NCBI GenBank assembly: GCA_964494645.1
Contig: CAZBSH010000082.1
Location: 1-6,568, forward strand
Direction of reading: 5' to 3'
DNA length: 6,568 nt
DNA from: Christensenella sp964494645
GTDB taxonomy: Bacteria > Bacillota > Clostridia > Christensenellales > Christensenellaceae
Position numbers and translations under genes: made by a program. Positions 5,932-6,568 of this stretch are shown here, piece after piece (positions within the stretch are counted from its first letter, which is position 1; each line of letters starts with the position of its first letter). The notes below the pieces were generated by a model. That model saw nothing but the letters and a program-made list of their open reading frames with translations. It had not been told where the DNA came from and searched no databases.

Positions 5932-6568
5932 ATGTTCTCAAATTTTACAAATCCATACTATTGGATGATGCTTTTATACAGTATACCGGCGGTATTGCTT
6001 GCGCTATCCGTACACGAGGCGGCGCATGCGTATGCGGCTTATAAGTGCGGAGATTCTACGGCGCGAAATTTGGGGCGTATGACGCTGGATCCGTTGAAAC
6101 ATTTGGATCCGGTTGGTACGATATGTCTTTTGTTGTTCCGCTTTGGATGGGCAAAACCTGTGCCTATCAATTCGCGCAACTTCAAGCATCCGCGACGGGA
6201 TAACGTATGGGTATCGCTTTCCGGTATTATTGCGAATTTTATTATGTCTTTCATTGCGTATGCAATTTTTCATATCGTTGTATTTGGATTAAACATCCAA
6301 AACGAGATATTTATTAACATCATCTGGAATATTATCATACTGAATATCACATTGGGTATCTTCAATCTGATTCCAATCCCGCCGCTGGATGGTTTTCAGT
6401 TTTTGAATAGCTTTTTACCATATAAGGCCCAAGGGATTATTAATGTATTGCAGCGCTATGGTTTTATCATTTTGCTGATACTTATTATCACAGGTGTGAC
6501 GGGAATGATACTGGGCGCATTTTCTTCATGGCTGATGGGGTGCTATACGCAATTGTTCAATGTGTTTA
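5932..6568 (+). CDS. Site-2 protease family (M50) membrane metalloprotease, 3' end cut off by the window
   Basis: An open frame of 212 codons reaches the right edge without a stop. HEAAH at 28-32 is the zinc-binding HExxH motif, placed inside the first hydrophobic segment (about 13-37). The second zinc-ligand motif, NLIPIPPLDG, is at 145-154 with Asp153. Further hydrophobic segments lie at about 92-120, 126-150 and 172-200. GWAKPVPIN (72-80) is also typical. There is no PDZ domain, so this is the short type often annotated as site-2 protease family or YwhC-like rather than RseP/RasP. It would cut transmembrane substrates within the membrane; the substrate is unknown. The ATG at 5932 has TGAGG (5920-5924) with a 7-base spacer, and an earlier in-frame ATG (5914) meets a stop after two codons. 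In related genomes such a gene commonly precedes scpA-scpB, but that region is outside the window. Confidence 0.88.
   Translation, partial: MFSNFTNPYYWMMLLYSIPAVLLALSVHEAAHAYAAYKCGDSTARNLGRMTLDPLKHLDPVGTICLLLFRFGWAKPVPINSRNFKHPRRDNVWVSLSGIIANFIMSFIAYAIFHIVVFGLNIQNEIFINIIWNIIILNITLGIFNLIPIPPLDGFQFLNSFLPYKAQGIINVLQRYGFIILLILIITGVTGMILGAFSSWLMGCYTQLFNVF

Overview
The window looks like chromosomal DNA from a Clostridia-type member of the Bacillota. The clearest sign is gene order. tlyA, nadK, argR, recN and spo0A run head to tail on the + strand, which is the well-known housekeeping and sporulation-regulator neighbourhood of that phylum (B. subtilis has yqxC-ahrC-recN-spoIVB-spo0A). Strong GGAGG-type ribosome binding sites and GTG and TTG starts fit the same group. 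I cannot name the genus. A Christensenella-like or other weakly sporulating or non-sporulating lineage is only a guess, prompted by the state of spo0A.

Layout: positions 2-325 hold the 3' end of a small membrane protein of unknown function, which overlaps tlyA (309-1100, 2'-O-rRNA methyltransferase). A 95-bp gap carries a candidate promoter and an ARG-box-like palindrome. It is followed by a tightly packed run: nadK (1196-2035, GTG start), argR (2046-2498), recN (2514-4226), a divergent spo0A (4239-4982, TTG start) and a trimeric-type purine nucleoside phosphorylase (4998-5843). Gaps within this run are 10 to 15 bp, so it reads as one transcription unit. An 88-bp gap with an extended -10 promoter then precedes a site-2-protease family gene (5932 to beyond the window end). 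All genes are on the + strand. I saw no RNA genes, mobile elements, CRISPR arrays or convincing terminators.

Functionally the run mixes cofactor supply (NADP from NAD), arginine-responsive control, double-strand-break repair, a developmental or stationary-phase regulator and purine salvage. The gene content is ordinary.

The part worth a second look is Spo0A. Its DNA-binding domain is well preserved, but the phosphoacceptor Asp of the receiver is Glu, the acidic Mg-binding pair is Glu-Gln, a recognition-helix Arg is Cys, and spoIVB is missing from its usual place between recN and spo0A. Together these suggest a Spo0A that no longer depends on phosphorelay input and may control something other than sporulation.
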